From the NCBI GenBank assembly GCA_040500365.1, contig CP148031.1, forward strand, positions 682,001 to 746,000: 64,000 bases of DNA. The letters run 5' to 3'. Shown here piece after piece: positions 33,272-41,862 of the stretch. Below the pieces are notes generated by a model. That model saw only the letters and a list, made by a program, of their open reading frames with translations, did not search any database and was not told the DNA's origin. The stretch's first letter is position 1. Every line of letters starts with the position of its first letter. Origin of the DNA: Dehalobacter alkaniphilus (lineage in GTDB: Bacteria > Bacillota > Desulfitobacteriia > Desulfitobacteriales > Syntrophobotulaceae). Both the position numbers and the translations under genes were made by a program.

Positions 33272-34534
33272 TTAGCCTTCATCAGCGTAATGATTCTCAT
33301 AATAAACAATTTTCCCTTCCCACGTCTTCAAAACAGCCCGGTGTTCATCGAGGGAAAGAAGATATTGGGGGAGAAGCGGGGTTTTGCCGCCTCCTTTTGG
33401 TGCATTGATAATATAGGTTGGAACGGCCAGACCGGAGGTGAAGCCTCTGAGCGCTTCCATCACGGCTAGACCTTCCTGAATGGACGGAATAAAATGCCGG
33501 GTGCCTTTGACGTTTTTGGCGTGAAAGATATAGTAGGGACGGACACGGATTTTCAGTAATTCCTGATTCATTTTCTTCATGACATCGGGGTCTGTATTGA
33601 TGCCTTTGAGCAGTACGGCCTGATTCCCAAGCACAACACCGGCTGAAACAAGCCTATCTGCAGCCTTTTTGGCTTCCAGGGTTACTTCTTTCGGATGATT
33701 AAATTGAGTATTGATATAGATTGGCGGATATTTGGCAAGTATGGCTAGAAGTTCATCGGTAATCCGCATTGGCAGGGTTACAGGGACCCTGGTTCCAAGG
33801 CGTTTGATTTCAACATGCGGAATACTATGAAGTTCAGCAAGCAGCCATTCGATGGTCTGGTCACTTAAAAGAAACGCATCCCCGCCTGTGATCAGCACAT
33901 CCCGGATTTCTGGGTTCTCACGGATATAATTCAGCGCGGCTTTCAGGTCTTCTTTTTCCTTGTGTCCGTCTGTTTCGCCGATATTGCGCCGGCGTTGGCA
34001 GTGACGGCAGTACATGCCGCACATGTTGGTAACATTAATGATCAAGCGGTCCGGATAGCGTCTGGTGATACAAGGAGCGGGAGAGGTTAAGGCTTCTCCC
34101 ATTGGATCTTCTTCTCCGCTTTTATCAAACAGCTCTTCTATTTTGGGTATTCCCTGCAGAAGGATGGGGTCTTCAGGGTTGCTAAAATCCATTAAACTGA
34201 GGTAATACGGTGATACAGCCCAGCGGTATATCCGGCCGACTGTTGCGATCTCATTTTTTTGAGCATCAGTTAACGGAAAAAGAGAATCCAGCGTGTTGAC
34301 ATCCGTGATCCTGTGGCTCATTTGCCAACGCCAGTCATCCCAAATTTCCTGGGTTGCCCCGAAGTATTGGAGGATCCTTTCCTTCTGGGCAGAATATAAA
34401 TCTGTCAGATTCAGTCCGGCAGGTATCTGATTAGCTTTTTGCAGATAGGGTTCGATCCGCTGCTTTAATTCTTCGGCACGTTTAATAGAAAAATAGTGAT
34501 AATCACGATGCGGTCTATATAGCTCGATTGCCAT
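33272..34534 (-). CDS. kamA: KamA-family aminomutase (lysine or glutamate 2,3-aminomutase)
   Basis: 420 residues. Radical SAM motif in NVTNMCGMYCRHCQRRR; PLP-binding region and the KTPLLPQYLLS C-terminal end as in KamA proteins. It would interconvert an alpha- and a beta-amino acid, often to make a compatible solute. In lysine enzymes an Asp lies in the YYLYQCD-type segment; here the equivalent is YYIFHAKNVKG, which looks more like glutamate 2,3-aminomutase. No ablB acetyltransferase is adjacent. ATG 34534 has AAGGGGGG 7 nt upstream; a TTG at 34552 overlaps that site and is rejected. Confidence 0.82.
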   Translation of the reverse strand: MAIELYRPHRDYHYFSIKRAEELKQRIEPYLQKANQIPAGLNLTDLYSAQKERILQYFGATQEIWDDWRWQMSHRITDVNTLDSLFPLTDAQKNEIATVGRIYRWAVSPYYLSLMDFSNPEDPILLQGIPKIEELFDKSGEEDPMGEALTSPAPCITRRYPDRLIINVTNMCGMYCRHCQRRRNIGETDGHKEKEDLKAALNYIRENPEIRDVLITGGDAFLLSDQTIEWLLAELHSIPHVEIKRLGTRVPVTLPMRITDELLAILAKYPPIYINTQFNHPKEVTLEAKKAADRLVSAGVVLGNQAVLLKGINTDPDVMKKMNQELLKIRVRPYYIFHAKNVKGTRHFIPSIQEGLAVMEALRGFTSGLAVPTYIINAPKGGGKTPLLPQYLLSLDEHRAVLKTWEGKIVYYENHYADEG

Positions 34535-34876
34535 ATTTAGCCCCCCTTTCAAATGCTAATTACAGAAAAAACCTCCATATCATACAAAATAGCAACGCTA
34601 AAAATTATACTGCCAACCAATCATAGCATTGTAAGTTGTCGGGAGTCAAGAGGGTTAAAATGTCCGATCACGTCAAATAATGAAAAGATTTGAGGGTATG
34701 GCGCTGCTCCAATATTGCCTGGAAATGGTCTTTTTTTATAGAAAAGATTGTCTTCCCCAACTCCCTAGGGTAGAATTACGTAAAAGGCAAAAATTTGATA
34801 CGTGCATGAGAAGATACGGATTGATTGACATGGTACTAGGTATCTGAAATCAGCAAAGAAAGAAAGGGATCATATC
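34535..34876. other. Intergenic region kamA / GntR-RCK gene
   Basis: 342 bp with divergent promoters. TTGACATGGTACT at 34825-34837 contains a consensus -35 (TTGACA), and the same 13-mer occurs upstream of nnrED at 37302-37314. TAGGGTAGAAT near 34767 is another possible -10. No gene seen. Confidence 0.35.
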
Positions 34877-35479
34877 TTGGAGCAGGCCAAATATCAGGAA
34901 ATCGCGAATGAGATCGCGCATGCCGTCGTTCTCGGCGAGTTCCGTGAAGGGGATAAAATCCACGGAAGGTCGACCCTGGCAGGAAGATTCAATGTTTCTC
35001 CGGAGACGATCCGTCGGGCAATTGCTATTCTGCAAAATGAAGGAGTCGTCAGAGTAAAACCGGGTATTGGCATCATTGTGAACTCCAGGATAGAGGCCGA
35101 AAAATTTTTAAAGTCTTTTGACCAAAAAAATGAGGTTCAAGCTTTTATTGACGAGTTGAAAAGCCTGATGGAGCAGAGAAAGGAAATTGACGGGCAAATC
35201 GATGTGCTGCTTCAGAAAGTTTCGACCTATGCCGACCGATATATCTCTCGCTGGAATGACGTTGAAGAACTTAAAATCCAGCCGGAATCATCCGCAATCG
35301 GCTGTTCCCTGAGAGAGCTTAAAGTCAGAGAAGAAACTGGAGCAACAGTCGTAGGGGTTGTCAGAAACGGCAATGAGAATTTTTCTCCTGAAGCCGACTT
35401 CCTGCTCGAAGAAGGAGATATTCTTCTCGTAGTCAGCTCGGAGAATGGCAATAAAAAAGTCCGGAGCTTATTGAAATAA
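34877..35479 (+). CDS. GntR-type regulator with C-terminal RCK_C (TrkA-C) domain, BusR-like
   Basis: 200 residues: an N-terminal GntR winged helix (about 5-70, DKIHGRSTLAGRFNVSPETIRRAIAILQNEGVV in pieces), a coiled coil (about 80-118), and a C-terminal RCK_C domain (about 130-200, ending FLLEEGDILLVVSS). The same order is found in BusR, a repressor that senses cyclic di-AMP through RCK_C and controls osmolyte uptake. That ligand is inferred. TTG 34877 has AAAGGGA upstream. The kinase gene follows after 20 nt. Confidence 0.8.
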   Translation: MEQAKYQEIANEIAHAVVLGEFREGDKIHGRSTLAGRFNVSPETIRRAIAILQNEGVVRVKPGIGIIVNSRIEAEKFLKSFDQKNEVQAFIDELKSLMEQRKEIDGQIDVLLQKVSTYADRYISRWNDVEELKIQPESSAIGCSLRELKVREETGATVVGVVRNGNENFSPEADFLLEEGDILLVVSSENGNKKVRSLLK

Positions 35480-35499
35480 TTTCTTAGGGAGGTGTGACG

Positions 35500-36852
35500 A
35501 TGAAAAATATGAATGTAATCCTTGTTCCGGTCATCGCCCTTGAAATCGCTCTGGGTCTTTATTTGCAGAATACTTTTCTATTGGCCGCTTTTATGGTGAT
35601 TGATGCCGGATATTTCTTCTGGTATATGAAAAATTTAGAGAAAAAGGCCGTACCGCTGCATACGTTAAGCAGGGCAGACCTGAGTGTAAAGATCGCTAAC
35701 GAAACACTTCCTTACCTGCGCGGCGGTCTGAATAAACAAAACGCCGAAGCTATTGCCAAAATCATTCAGGGGATTGCTCAGGTGGCCGCAGTCTCGATCA
35801 CCGATTGTGAGAAACAGCTCGCCTATCTTGGGGCAGGCTGCGACAGGCACCATCCCGGTGATAAGATCCTGACGGCAGCGACTAGAGAAGTCATACAGAC
35901 TGCAAAATATAAAGTTGTTCAGACGCAGGAAGAGTTAAACTGCCCGATGTCGGACACGTGTGACTGTCCTTTGGCTGCGGCAGTCATTGTTCCGCTTTCC
36001 TGCAAAGGAAATGTTGTCGGAACATTTAAGCTGTATGAAACGAAGGGCGGAAAGATTTCTCCTGACCTGATCAGGCTTGCACTTGGCATGGGCCAGATTT
36101 TAAGCCTTCAGGTGGAAGTAGCTGAACTGGACCATCAGACCAATCTGACGATGGAAGCCAGACTCGATGCTCTTCAGGCTCAGATCAATCCGCATTTCTT
36201 TTTTAATGTTCTGAATACAATTATTGCCACCAGCCGAACCAACCCGAACCGGGCCAGAAGACTTCTGATCCATCTGGCCGAATTTTTCCGTAAGTCTTTA
36301 AAATCTAAAGGTGCACTCATTTCTCTTCGGGAAGAGATGGAATTCGTTAATAATTATTTTGTGCTGGAAAAAGCTCGTTTTGGGAAAAAGCTGAAGATTA
36401 AGCTGGAAATTCCCAAGGAACTGATGGATGCCGAGGTGCCAAGACTGAGTATTCAGCCTCTAGTTGAAAATGCGGTCAAACATGGGATTACCCCCATGAT
36501 CATGCTGAATGGTGTTGTAACGATCCGGGTCAGGGAACTCGGGCTGGAAGATGGTAAAAGCGAACTTTTTGTAGAAGTCATTGATAACGGAATGGGGATT
36601 GAAGAGGATCGGCTGAAAGATGTCCTGCTGCCCGGTGTAGGCTCAGGCAACGGTGTAGGGCTCGCCAATGTCCATGCCCGCCTGAAGGGTTTATATGGTT
36701 CAGAATACGGATTAAACATTGAAAGCAAAATAGGTGAGGGGACGACTGTAGAAATGAGGCTTCCATACAAACAGACCAGTCCGCAGCAGCCTTCTGCCGA
36801 ACCCTGGATTCAGGACCCTATGTCTAGTACCAGGGCCAGAAATGGTAATTGA
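35500..36852 (+). CDS. LytS/YehU-type sensor histidine kinase
   Basis: About 450 residues: two N-terminal membrane helices (7-47), a GAF-like sensor region (about 60-210) with a small Cys cluster (CPMSDTCDCPL), the His_kinase motif LQAQINPHFFFNVLNTI (phospho-acceptor His), and a HATPase_c domain with PLVENAVKHGI and DNGMGI, GVGLANV. No LytTR response regulator is next to it; the upstream gene is a GntR/RCK_C repressor. ATG 35500 is 7 nt after GGAGG; a GTG two codons earlier overlaps. Confidence 0.88.
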   Translation: MKNMNVILVPVIALEIALGLYLQNTFLLAAFMVIDAGYFFWYMKNLEKKAVPLHTLSRADLSVKIANETLPYLRGGLNKQNAEAIAKIIQGIAQVAAVSITDCEKQLAYLGAGCDRHHPGDKILTAATREVIQTAKYKVVQTQEELNCPMSDTCDCPLAAAVIVPLSCKGNVVGTFKLYETKGGKISPDLIRLALGMGQILSLQVEVAELDHQTNLTMEARLDALQAQINPHFFFNVLNTIIATSRTNPNRARRLLIHLAEFFRKSLKSKGALISLREEMEFVNNYFVLEKARFGKKLKIKLEIPKELMDAEVPRLSIQPLVENAVKHGITPMIMLNGVVTIRVRELGLEDGKSELFVEVIDNGMGIEEDRLKDVLLPGVGSGNGVGLANVHARLKGLYGSEYGLNIESKIGEGTTVEMRLPYKQTSPQQPSAEPWIQDPMSSTRARNGN

Positions 36853-36878
36853 TTTTACGAAGAAACGGGGAACTTCAT

Positions 36879-37235
36879 TTGTATCCAGGTATAGATATTG
36901 TTGAAATAGCCAGATTTGAACAGGCCTGCCGGAGACATTCAAAACTGGTTGCCAGACTGTTTACCGACAGGGAGCTGGCTGAACTATCAAAAAAACATAT
37001 ATCTTCTCTGGCTGCCAGGTTTGCAGGCAAAGAAGCGGTACTTAAAGCACTGGGGACGGGGCTCAGCGGTCTAAGTTGGCATGATATTGAGATCCTGCGG
37101 AATGAAGTGGGAGAACCAATCGTATATTTGAGTGAAAGAGCACAGACTGCAGCGCGGTCGAGAGGAGCAGAGAGAGTCCGAATAAGCCTCTCTCACAGTA
37201 AAGATACGGCCATAGCATCTGTTATTCTGGAATAG
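36879..37235 (+). CDS. acpS: Holo-[acyl-carrier-protein] synthase
   Basis: 118 residues, standard length. PGIDIVEIARFE (metal-binding Asp) and FAGKEAVLKALGTG (Glu/Lys) are the AcpS signatures, and SLSHSKDTAIASVI closes the domain. It transfers 4'-phosphopantetheine from CoA to acyl carrier protein. TTG 36879 has GGGG about 9 nt upstream and gives the normal N-terminus; the frame is open 30 nt further and overlaps the kinase stop. Confidence 0.92.
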   Translation: MYPGIDIVEIARFEQACRRHSKLVARLFTDRELAELSKKHISSLAARFAGKEAVLKALGTGLSGLSWHDIEILRNEVGEPIVYLSERAQTAARSRGAERVRISLSHSKDTAIASVILE

Positions 37236-37371
37236 ATATCGTTGGTATCCAAAATATTAGACAGTAACGAACGGTGACAGCAACGGGCGGGCATTTTAGG
37301 GTTGACATGGTACTTGGCGGTGTTCATTATGAATAAGTAGGAAAAGTTTTTTCCGAGGAGGATAGAAAAAA

Positions 37372-38949
37372 ATGCGTATTGTAAGTGCCGGACAAATGCG
37401 CAGCATTGATTCCAACGCAATCAATCATTTTGGAATCCCCGGGTCAATTCTTATGGAGAATGCAGCGTTGGCAGTAGTAAGGGAAATAAAGATTATTCTG
37501 CTGAAGGATGAAAAAAAGTCGCTTCGCGGTTTGAGAGCAGTTATTCTTGCCGGAAAAGGCAATAATGGCGGTGACGGTCTGGCAGTGGCCAGGCATCTCT
37601 GTGTATTAGGGATGGAAGTGACCGTTTTTCTTTTCGCAAATCCTGCTGAGCTTCAAGGGGATGCCAAGCTGAATTACGAATTGTTCCAGAAAATGGGAGA
37701 AAAGATCATTCCTGTCGAAGACGAAAAACAGCTTCGTCTATTCAAGCTTGCCCTGATGCAGTCTCAGGTTGCTGTTGATGCGTTGTATGGAATAGGCTTT
37801 AAAGGAGAAATTCCGGAATCCCTGGCAGGTTTCATTGAAGACTTAAACAAAGCCGATCTGCCGGTGGTTTGTGTCGATATTCCCAGCGGTCTGGAAGCAG
37901 ATACGGGGAAAGTACATACGATTGCAGTCCAGGGAGATGTGACAGTTACCTTTGGCTTGCCAAAGCTTGGACATTTTCTCGGAGAAGGATTAATCTATAC
38001 AGGAAGGCTGGTCATTGACCAAATTTCAATTCCCGAAAAAGTGATAGGCGAAGAAAAAATCTTTGCCTATCTATTGACGGATGAAGTCATCCGGCCTTTG
38101 ATTCCAGCAAGACACATACTGGGCCATAAAGGTACGCATGGCAGGGCGGTTCTGATTGGGGGATCGCTTGGAATGAGCGGGGCTGTCATCCTGGCAGGAA
38201 AGTCGGCTCTGCGCTGCGGGGCAGGGCTTCTTCAGATCGTTACCCCTGAAGCGATTGCTGAGACGGTTGATTTGGGAGTCATTGAAGCTACGGTCTGGCC
38301 AGCAAAGGATTATGAAATGTTAAGCGTCAATGCCTGGTCGGTCATTCAGGAGCGGTTACAAGGAGCTGACGCTTGTGCAGTAGGTCCCGGACTCAGGCAG
38401 ACGGAGTCATTTCTTAATGTCATAAAAAACATACTGATAGAGACCGATGTACCGGTAGTTCTGGATGCAGACGCGTTGAATCTGATTTCCCGCGAACCGG
38501 ATGTTGTCAGTTTAAGGAAAGGCAGAGGCAATCTTATTCTGACGCCTCATCCAGGGGAAATGGCCCGCTTATGCGGCTGTTCAATTGACGAGGTTCAGGA
38601 AAACCGCTTGAAGATAGCGCTGGCCAAAGCCCTGGAATGGGGTACCATTGTTGTCCTGAAAGGCGCAGGTTCGGTCGTTGCTTCGCCGGACGGCAGAGTT
38701 TTTTTGAATCCGACAGGTAATGCAGGACTTGGCACAGGCGGCACAGGGGATGTGCTGACCGGAAGTATTATGTCCTGGATTGCCCAGGGTGTCCCTCCGT
38801 TAGGTGCAGCTTGCATGGGGGTTTATCTTCACGGCAAGGCCGGAGATGTTTTAAAAGATCAGTTTGGTTTATCAGGTTTCACAGCTTCGGAGGTAGCTGA
38901 TTGCCTCCCAAGGGTCAGAAAAGAGATAGAGCAGTTAGGAGATTTTTAG
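37372..38949 (+). CDS. nnr: Bifunctional NAD(P)HX epimerase / dehydratase
   Basis: 525 residues. Residues about 1-215 are the YjeF_N epimerase (GKGNNGGDGLAVARHL, DALYGIGFKG); residues about 230-525 are the ADP/ATP-dependent dehydratase with ribokinase-like fold (HKGTHGRAVLIGGS, LTPHPGEMARL, NAGLGTGGTGDVLTG). It repairs hydrated NADH and NADPH. GAGGAGG precedes the ATG. It is followed after one base by alr, a frequent Firmicutes order (acpS-nnr-alr). Confidence 0.93.
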   Translation: MRIVSAGQMRSIDSNAINHFGIPGSILMENAALAVVREIKIILLKDEKKSLRGLRAVILAGKGNNGGDGLAVARHLCVLGMEVTVFLFANPAELQGDAKLNYELFQKMGEKIIPVEDEKQLRLFKLALMQSQVAVDALYGIGFKGEIPESLAGFIEDLNKADLPVVCVDIPSGLEADTGKVHTIAVQGDVTVTFGLPKLGHFLGEGLIYTGRLVIDQISIPEKVIGEEKIFAYLLTDEVIRPLIPARHILGHKGTHGRAVLIGGSLGMSGAVILAGKSALRCGAGLLQIVTPEAIAETVDLGVIEATVWPAKDYEMLSVNAWSVIQERLQGADACAVGPGLRQTESFLNVIKNILIETDVPVVLDADALNLISREPDVVSLRKGRGNLILTPHPGEMARLCGCSIDEVQENRLKIALAKALEWGTIVVLKGAGSVVASPDGRVFLNPTGNAGLGTGGTGDVLTGSIMSWIAQGVPPLGAACMGVYLHGKAGDVLKDQFGLSGFTASEVADCLPRVRKEIEQLGDF

Positions 38950-38950
38950 A

Positions 38951-40069
38951 ATGAATATTTTTCGTCCGGTTTGGGCAGAAGTTGATTTGGGGGCTTTAAG
39001 ACGCAATTTAAAAAGGATACAGCAGTACGCCGGCAGTGAAATAATGCCCATAGTCAAGGCAGATGCCTACGGACACGGTGCAGTGGAGGTTGTTCGGACT
39101 CTAAAGGAAGAAGGGATTACCAGATTCGGGGTCGCTATCCTGGAAGAAGCTTTGGAGCTCAGAAGGGAATTCCCGGATATTGCCCTTATGGTTATTGGAC
39201 CTACATTGTCGAAGTATTCAGAAATACTGGTCAAAGAAGAGATCATTCCTGAAGTATTTCAGATCGAACAGGCTGAAGCGCTTTCAGCGGCAGCGTTGAA
39301 GCTGAATAAAACAGCGAGACTCCATATCAAAGTGGATACGGGAATGGGTAGGACAGGGTTCCGCGAAAATGCACTCGAAAATATTCAAAAAATTGCAAAG
39401 CTTCCTGGCCTTTATCTAGAGGGGATTTATACCCATCTGGCCACGGCCGACAGCACTGATTTGTCCTATGCGAAGCAGCAGCTGAAGATCTTTGATGACT
39501 TATATGAAAAGTTATGCGCGGCAGGAATAAAAATTCCGATCCGTCATGCCGCAAACTCTGCTGCAATCATGCAAATTCCCGAAAGTCATTACGAACTTTG
39601 CCGTCCAGGAATCATATTGTACGGACTTTTACCAATGGACCACGCCGGACAGGAAGCCGGCTTTGAACCGGTCATGTCTTTAAAAACCCGCATTTCCCAG
39701 CTGAAGACCATCGAAAAGGGCGAGAGTGTTGGCTATGGAAGGACGTTTATTGCCGACAGGCCCATAAAAGTCGCAACGCTGCCGATCGGTTACGGCGATG
39801 GTCTGCGCCGTTCTCTGTCCAACGGCGGTGAGGTCTTGCTGAAGGGAAAGAAAGCCAGGATCATCGGCAAAATATGCATGGATCAGATCATGGTTGATGT
39901 AACAGAAATTGAAGAGATCCAAGAAGGGGATGAAGCCGTTCTGCTCGGCAGAAACGGTGACCTGTTTATTTCCGCAGATCGGATTGCTGAACAATGCGGA
40001 ACGATTAGCTATGAGATCCTGTGCGGTATTTCCAAGAGAGTACCAAGGGTGATGGTTGAGAGCAAATAG
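38951..40069 (+). CDS. alr: Alanine racemase
   Basis: 372 residues. PLP lysine in PIVKADAYGHGA (Lys near 37), the VDTGMGRTGFR segment and the catalytic Tyr in SVGYGRTF. It makes D-alanine for peptidoglycan. The ATG is one base after the nnr stop, and TTAGGAG lies within the end of nnr, so the two are translationally coupled. The gene ends at a bidirectional terminator. Confidence 0.95.
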   Translation: MNIFRPVWAEVDLGALRRNLKRIQQYAGSEIMPIVKADAYGHGAVEVVRTLKEEGITRFGVAILEEALELRREFPDIALMVIGPTLSKYSEILVKEEIIPEVFQIEQAEALSAAALKLNKTARLHIKVDTGMGRTGFRENALENIQKIAKLPGLYLEGIYTHLATADSTDLSYAKQQLKIFDDLYEKLCAAGIKIPIRHAANSAAIMQIPESHYELCRPGIILYGLLPMDHAGQEAGFEPVMSLKTRISQLKTIEKGESVGYGRTFIADRPIKVATLPIGYGDGLRRSLSNGGEVLLKGKKARIIGKICMDQIMVDVTEIEEIQEGDEAVLLGRNGDLFISADRIAEQCGTISYEILCGISKRVPRVMVESK

Positions 40070-40087
40070 TATTTGGAAAACATTAAT

Positions 40088-40147
40088 AAAAAAGACCTTT
40101 TGGATGCGAGCTGTTCTGAACATACTCAGTCTCCAAGAGGTCTTTTT
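40088..40147. terminator. Bidirectional terminator between alr and gdhA
   Basis: AAAAAGACCT pairs with AGGTCTTTTT, with an inner TTGGA/TCCAA extension. A- and T-runs on either side serve the two converging genes. Confidence 0.85.
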
Positions 40148-40216
40148 AATTTTAGTGGTATCAAGACTATATCGTGAGTATCAATGGAATCACGAATCGG
40201 ATTAGGCAGCTCTGGC

Positions 40217-41551
40217 TTAGATTACGCCGTGAGCCATCATAGTGTTAGCAACTTTCAGGAAGCCGGCAATGTTGGCGCCGGCAACCAGATTGCCTTCACA
40301 GCCGTATTCTTTGGCAGCTGCACTGGCATTGCGATAGATGTTGACCATGATGTCTTTAAGTTTGGCGTCAACTTCTTCGAAAGTCCAGGAATAACGCATG
40401 CTATTCTGGGACATTTCCAGAGCGGAGGTCGCAACACCGCCGGCATTGGCAGCTTTGCCAGGAGCAAAGATAATTTTATTGGCATGGAATACTTTGACTG
40501 CTTCCGGAGTGGAAGGCATATTTGCACCTTCACCGACAGCAAAGCATTTATTGGCAACCAGAGCCTTCGCGGATTCTTCGTTCAATTCGTTCTGCGTAGC
40601 GCAGGGAAGAGCGATATCGCAAGGAATGGTCCAGATGCCTTCGAAGCCTTCTTTGTATTCGGCCTTCGGATGGAATTCCAGATAATCCTTGATTCTTCTT
40701 CTTTCAATTTCTTTGAGCTGCTTAACGGTCTTCAGGTCAATACCGTTTTTGTCGTAGATGTAGCCGTTGGAATCGCTCAGAGCAACAACATTGGCACCCA
40801 GCTGCATGGCTTTTTCGGCTGCATAAATCGAAACGTTGCCTGAACCGGAGATAACAACGGTAGCACCTTTAAAGGATTTGCCGATATCTTTAATTGCTTC
40901 GTCCATCAAATAAACCAGACCATAGCCGGTTGCTTCGGTACGAACTAAGCTTCCGCCATAAGTCAGGCCTTTTCCAGTAAGTACGCCTTCAAAGAGATTT
41001 CTGACTCTCTTATACTGGCCGAACATGTAACCGATTTCTCTGCCGCCAACACCGATATCACCGGCAGGAACGTCAGTGTCTGCACCAATATGTTTGCAAA
41101 GTTCGGTCATGAAGCTTTGGCAGAATTTCATGATTTCGTTATCGGATTTGCCTTTGGGATCAAAGTCACTGCCGCCCTTGCCGCCACCAATTGGAAGTCC
41201 GGTCAGGGAGTTTTTGAAGATCTGTTCAAAACCTAAAAATTTGATGATGCCAAGGTTAACAGACGGGTGTAAACGCAGGCCGCCTTTGTAAGGACCGATA
41301 GCGCTGTTGAATTGAACACGGAAACCACGGTTAACCTGAACATTTCCTTTGTCATCGACCCAGGGAACTCTGAACATGATCACGCGCTCGGGCTCGACGA
41401 GTCGCTCGAGGATACCAGCTTTTTCATATTCGGGATGTTTGGCAATTACCGGTTCCAAAGATTCCAGCACTTCCTTGAGTGCCTGGTGGAACTCGGGCTC
41501 GTTCGGGCTTCTTTTGATAGCCTGTTCCATGACTTGTTGGACATAAGACAT
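40217..41551 (-). CDS. gdhA: Glutamate dehydrogenase
   Basis: 444 residues, hexameric GDH type. LPIGGGKGGSDFDPKGKS carries the catalytic lysine region, VPAGDIGVGGREIGYMFGQYK follows, and GSGNVSIYAAEKA is the dinucleotide-binding loop. It converts 2-oxoglutarate and ammonium to glutamate; cofactor preference (NAD or NADP) is not decided from the sequence. GGAGGG lies 9 nt before ATG. It diverges from gltB across a 311-bp AT-rich region. Confidence 0.95.
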   Translation of the reverse strand: MSYVQQVMEQAIKRSPNEPEFHQALKEVLESLEPVIAKHPEYEKAGILERLVEPERVIMFRVPWVDDKGNVQVNRGFRVQFNSAIGPYKGGLRLHPSVNLGIIKFLGFEQIFKNSLTGLPIGGGKGGSDFDPKGKSDNEIMKFCQSFMTELCKHIGADTDVPAGDIGVGGREIGYMFGQYKRVRNLFEGVLTGKGLTYGGSLVRTEATGYGLVYLMDEAIKDIGKSFKGATVVISGSGNVSIYAAEKAMQLGANVVALSDSNGYIYDKNGIDLKTVKQLKEIERRRIKDYLEFHPKAEYKEGFEGIWTIPCDIALPCATQNELNEESAKALVANKCFAVGEGANMPSTPEAVKVFHANKIIFAPGKAANAGGVATSALEMSQNSMRYSWTFEEVDAKLKDIMVNIYRNASAAAKEYGCEGNLVAGANIAGFLKVANTMMAHGVI

Positions 41552-41862
41552 ATTTTTACCCTCCAGATAAAATAATGTTTTTTATCAATAACCGTATTCT
41601 ACAATATTAATTTGCGTTTGAACATAACAAAACAAACAATATACTGTATTCATTATAAGATATTAGTGATGCAAAATAATGAATTTATAATATTAAATCT
41701 AAATATTTAAACATTGGCATTAAAATTATACAAAAAACTAAAAAATACAAAAAAATTAAAATGAATACAATATTTTTTAGTTAAAACAGTTATGTTGTTG
41801 ATGGATTTTTGGTAAAATCGTAAAGAAACTATAGATGTAAACTCCAACAAAGGGTGTGTAAT
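41552..41862. other. Divergent gdhA / gltB promoter region
   Basis: Very AT-rich. On the plus strand GGTAAAATCG near 41810-41819 gives a TAAAAT -10 candidate about 45 nt before gltB. No terminator, sigma-54 site or small gene seen. Confidence 0.3.
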
